A DNA stretch of 64,000 bases from UBA1952 sp965246855 (lineage in GTDB: Bacteria > Bacteroidota > Bacteroidia > Chitinophagales > Chitinophagaceae), in assembly GCA_965246855.1 (NCBI GenBank), contig CBDFFP010000004.1, forward strand, positions 71,023-135,022, written 5' to 3'. The notes beneath the pieces were generated by a model. The model saw nothing but the letters and a program-made list of their open reading frames with translations, made no database searches and was not told the DNA's origin. Of this stretch, positions 63,023 through 64,000 are shown one piece after another. The translations under genes were made by a program, and so were the position numbers. Every line of letters begins with the position of its first letter. Position 1 is the stretch's first letter.

Positions 63023-63219
63023 CAAGTAGCAGGTATCAAGTAGCAAGTATCATGATGGAGGTTAGTAAGAGTAAGGCGAATATTCCCCAACTACCCCTTT
63101 CCCTATCTTCGCGGCCTTTTTAAACGTTCCCGCGCTTCGCCTATCTCAAGTCCCCTTTTCACGGCTGGCACTATTGTTATTCACGCTTTCTTTTTTCACC
63201 CCTTTTTTCTCTCTTTTTT

Positions 63220-63903
63220 ATGAATCAAATCAAGACACTGGGCGTTGCCCTTCTGGCAACTGCCACCCTCGGCATGACGAGCTGCGACTCTACCAAGAGC
63301 ATGAGTAACCAAAACAAAGGCGTTCTTATCGGCGCTGGCTCCGGCGCTGTCGTGGGTGGCGTAATTGGCAAGATTGCCGGAAACACGGGCCTCGGCGCGA
63401 TTATCGGCGGCGCAGTAGGCGGCGTAACAGGTGGCGTCATTGGCCGCCGGATGGACAAGCAAGCGGCAGAAATTCAGAAGTCCGTTCCGGGCGCGAAAGT
63501 GGAGCGCGTGGGCGAAGGCATTGTGGTAGAATTTAGCAGCGCCGTGCTGTTTGGAACCAACCAAAGTGGTATCTCCCCCACTGCGGCTTCTACGCTCAAT
63601 CAGCTCATCACCGTTCTGACAAAGTACACCGACACCGACTTGGAAATTGATGGCCACACGGACAACAAAGGCGCAGCAGAGTACAATCAACAGCTTTCCG
63701 AAAAACGCGCCAACTCCGTAGCGAGCTATCTGCGCAGCAATGGTATCGCCTCCAGCCGCCTCACCACCAAAGGCTATGGCCTCACGTATCCGAAGTACGA
63801 CAACAACACCGATGCGGGCCGCGCGGGCAATCGCCGCGTAGAATTCCAAATCACGGCCAACGACAAGATGAAACAAGACGCTTCCAAAGAGGCCGGACAG
63901 TAA
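63220..63903 (+). CDS. OmpA-family lipoprotein with glycine zipper
   Basis: A 227-residue protein with a lipoprotein signal (LLATATLGMTSC). A glycine-zipper segment follows (GVLIGAGSGAVVGGVIGKIAG ... GGAVGGVTGGVIG, residues about 35-75). The C-terminal OmpA domain binds peptidoglycan (VVEFSSAVLFG, LEIDGHTDNKGAAEYNQQLSEKRANSVASYL, GYGLTYP, NRRVEFQI). It is similar to YiaD/PAL-like lipoproteins that link the outer membrane to the cell wall. A TATCTTCG element at about 63104 may be its promoter. Confidence 0.93.
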   Translation: MNQIKTLGVALLATATLGMTSCDSTKSMSNQNKGVLIGAGSGAVVGGVIGKIAGNTGLGAIIGGAVGGVTGGVIGRRMDKQAAEIQKSVPGAKVERVGEGIVVEFSSAVLFGTNQSGISPTAASTLNQLITVLTKYTDTDLEIDGHTDNKGAAEYNQQLSEKRANSVASYLRSNGIASSRLTTKGYGLTYPKYDNNTDAGRAGNRRVEFQITANDKMKQDASKEAGQ

Positions 63904-63930
63904 GCCTCGCTTTTCTTTTTCCCCCCAAAT

Positions 63931-63966
63931 AAAAAACCCTGACTGTAAAAAGTCAGGGTTTTTTTA
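63931..63966. terminator. Hairpin terminator after the OmpA-type gene
   Basis: The stem AAAAAACCCTGACT/AGTCAGGGTTTTTT with a GTAAAA-type loop has T and A tracts, a typical strong terminator. Confidence 0.93.
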
Positions 63967-64000
63967 TTTGAAGAAGATTTTTTTAGTTTCTGGAAAGCGT

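Overview
The window comes from a member of the Bacteroidota, probably the Chitinophagia/Saprospiria side of the phylum. Two exported proteins end in type IX secretion (T9SS) sorting domains (1080-2084, 55366-56361). The T9SS response regulator PorX is encoded at 41040-42605. Many genes are preceded by the Bacteroidota -7 promoter element TAnnTTTG, and lipoproteins and TTG/GTG starts are common. No rRNA is present. There is one tRNA, tRNA-Gln(TTG), at 24766-24836.

Layout. 1-2580 holds a partial Crp/Fnr regulator, a DoxX-like membrane protein, an Omp28-like T9SS cargo protein and a GNAT acetyltransferase. 2583-2773 is the 3' remnant of a short-chain dehydrogenase that stops exactly where a very large CRISPR array begins. 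The array (2774-12913) has 157 repeats of 29 nt and 156 spacers of about 36 nt. It is read on the minus strand from a leader at 12914-12990. Next to it is a complete type I-B operon on the minus strand: cas6-cas8b1-cas7-cas5-cas3-cas4-cas1-cas2 (21521 down to 13101), closed by a hairpin terminator. A three-repeat degenerate mini-array (21658-21814) faces away from cas6 on the opposite strand. Next come an excisionase-like HTH protein, an unknown 225-aa protein and a tyrosine integrase with a probable frameshift, lying beside tRNA-Gln. This looks like the end of an integrated island.

24947-33348 is mostly housekeeping: the PBP2-RodA elongation pair, an MBL-fold hydrolase, an ECF sigma factor with a probable membrane anti-sigma protein, an ACP phosphodiesterase and a serine hydrolase. 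33384-36895 holds an apparent toxin-antitoxin-SecB-like chaperone module (HigB/HigA/SecB-like) lying between the intact 3' end of purB and a second, diverged copy of that 3' end. This suggests that the module integrates at the end of purB. 36943-43616 carries xerD, aroQ, fmt, porX and a MoxR ATPase. A 21-bp phased palindromic minisatellite lies after aroQ.

43630-55280 carries a TPR-like exported protein, two Tat-exported ferritin-like proteins, a small ABC ATPase with a membrane partner, mtaB, purM, anmK, sucD and a 42-bp minisatellite. 55366-63903 carries a T9SS cargo protein, a glycan gene set (glycosyltransferase and UDP-galactopyranose mutase, each with one homopolymer frameshift, and a family 1-like glycosidase), an MlaF-like ATPase, a four-helix-bundle (S23-type) cassette flanked by 23-bp direct repeats, an acyl-CoA carboxyltransferase and an OmpA-type lipoprotein.

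The most interesting elements are the purB-associated TA-chaperone module, the divergent mini-CRISPR beside cas6, the internal history recorded in the giant array, the repeat-flanked four-helix-bundle cassette and the two tandem palindromic minisatellites. Assignments rest on reading motifs by eye; no database search was run.
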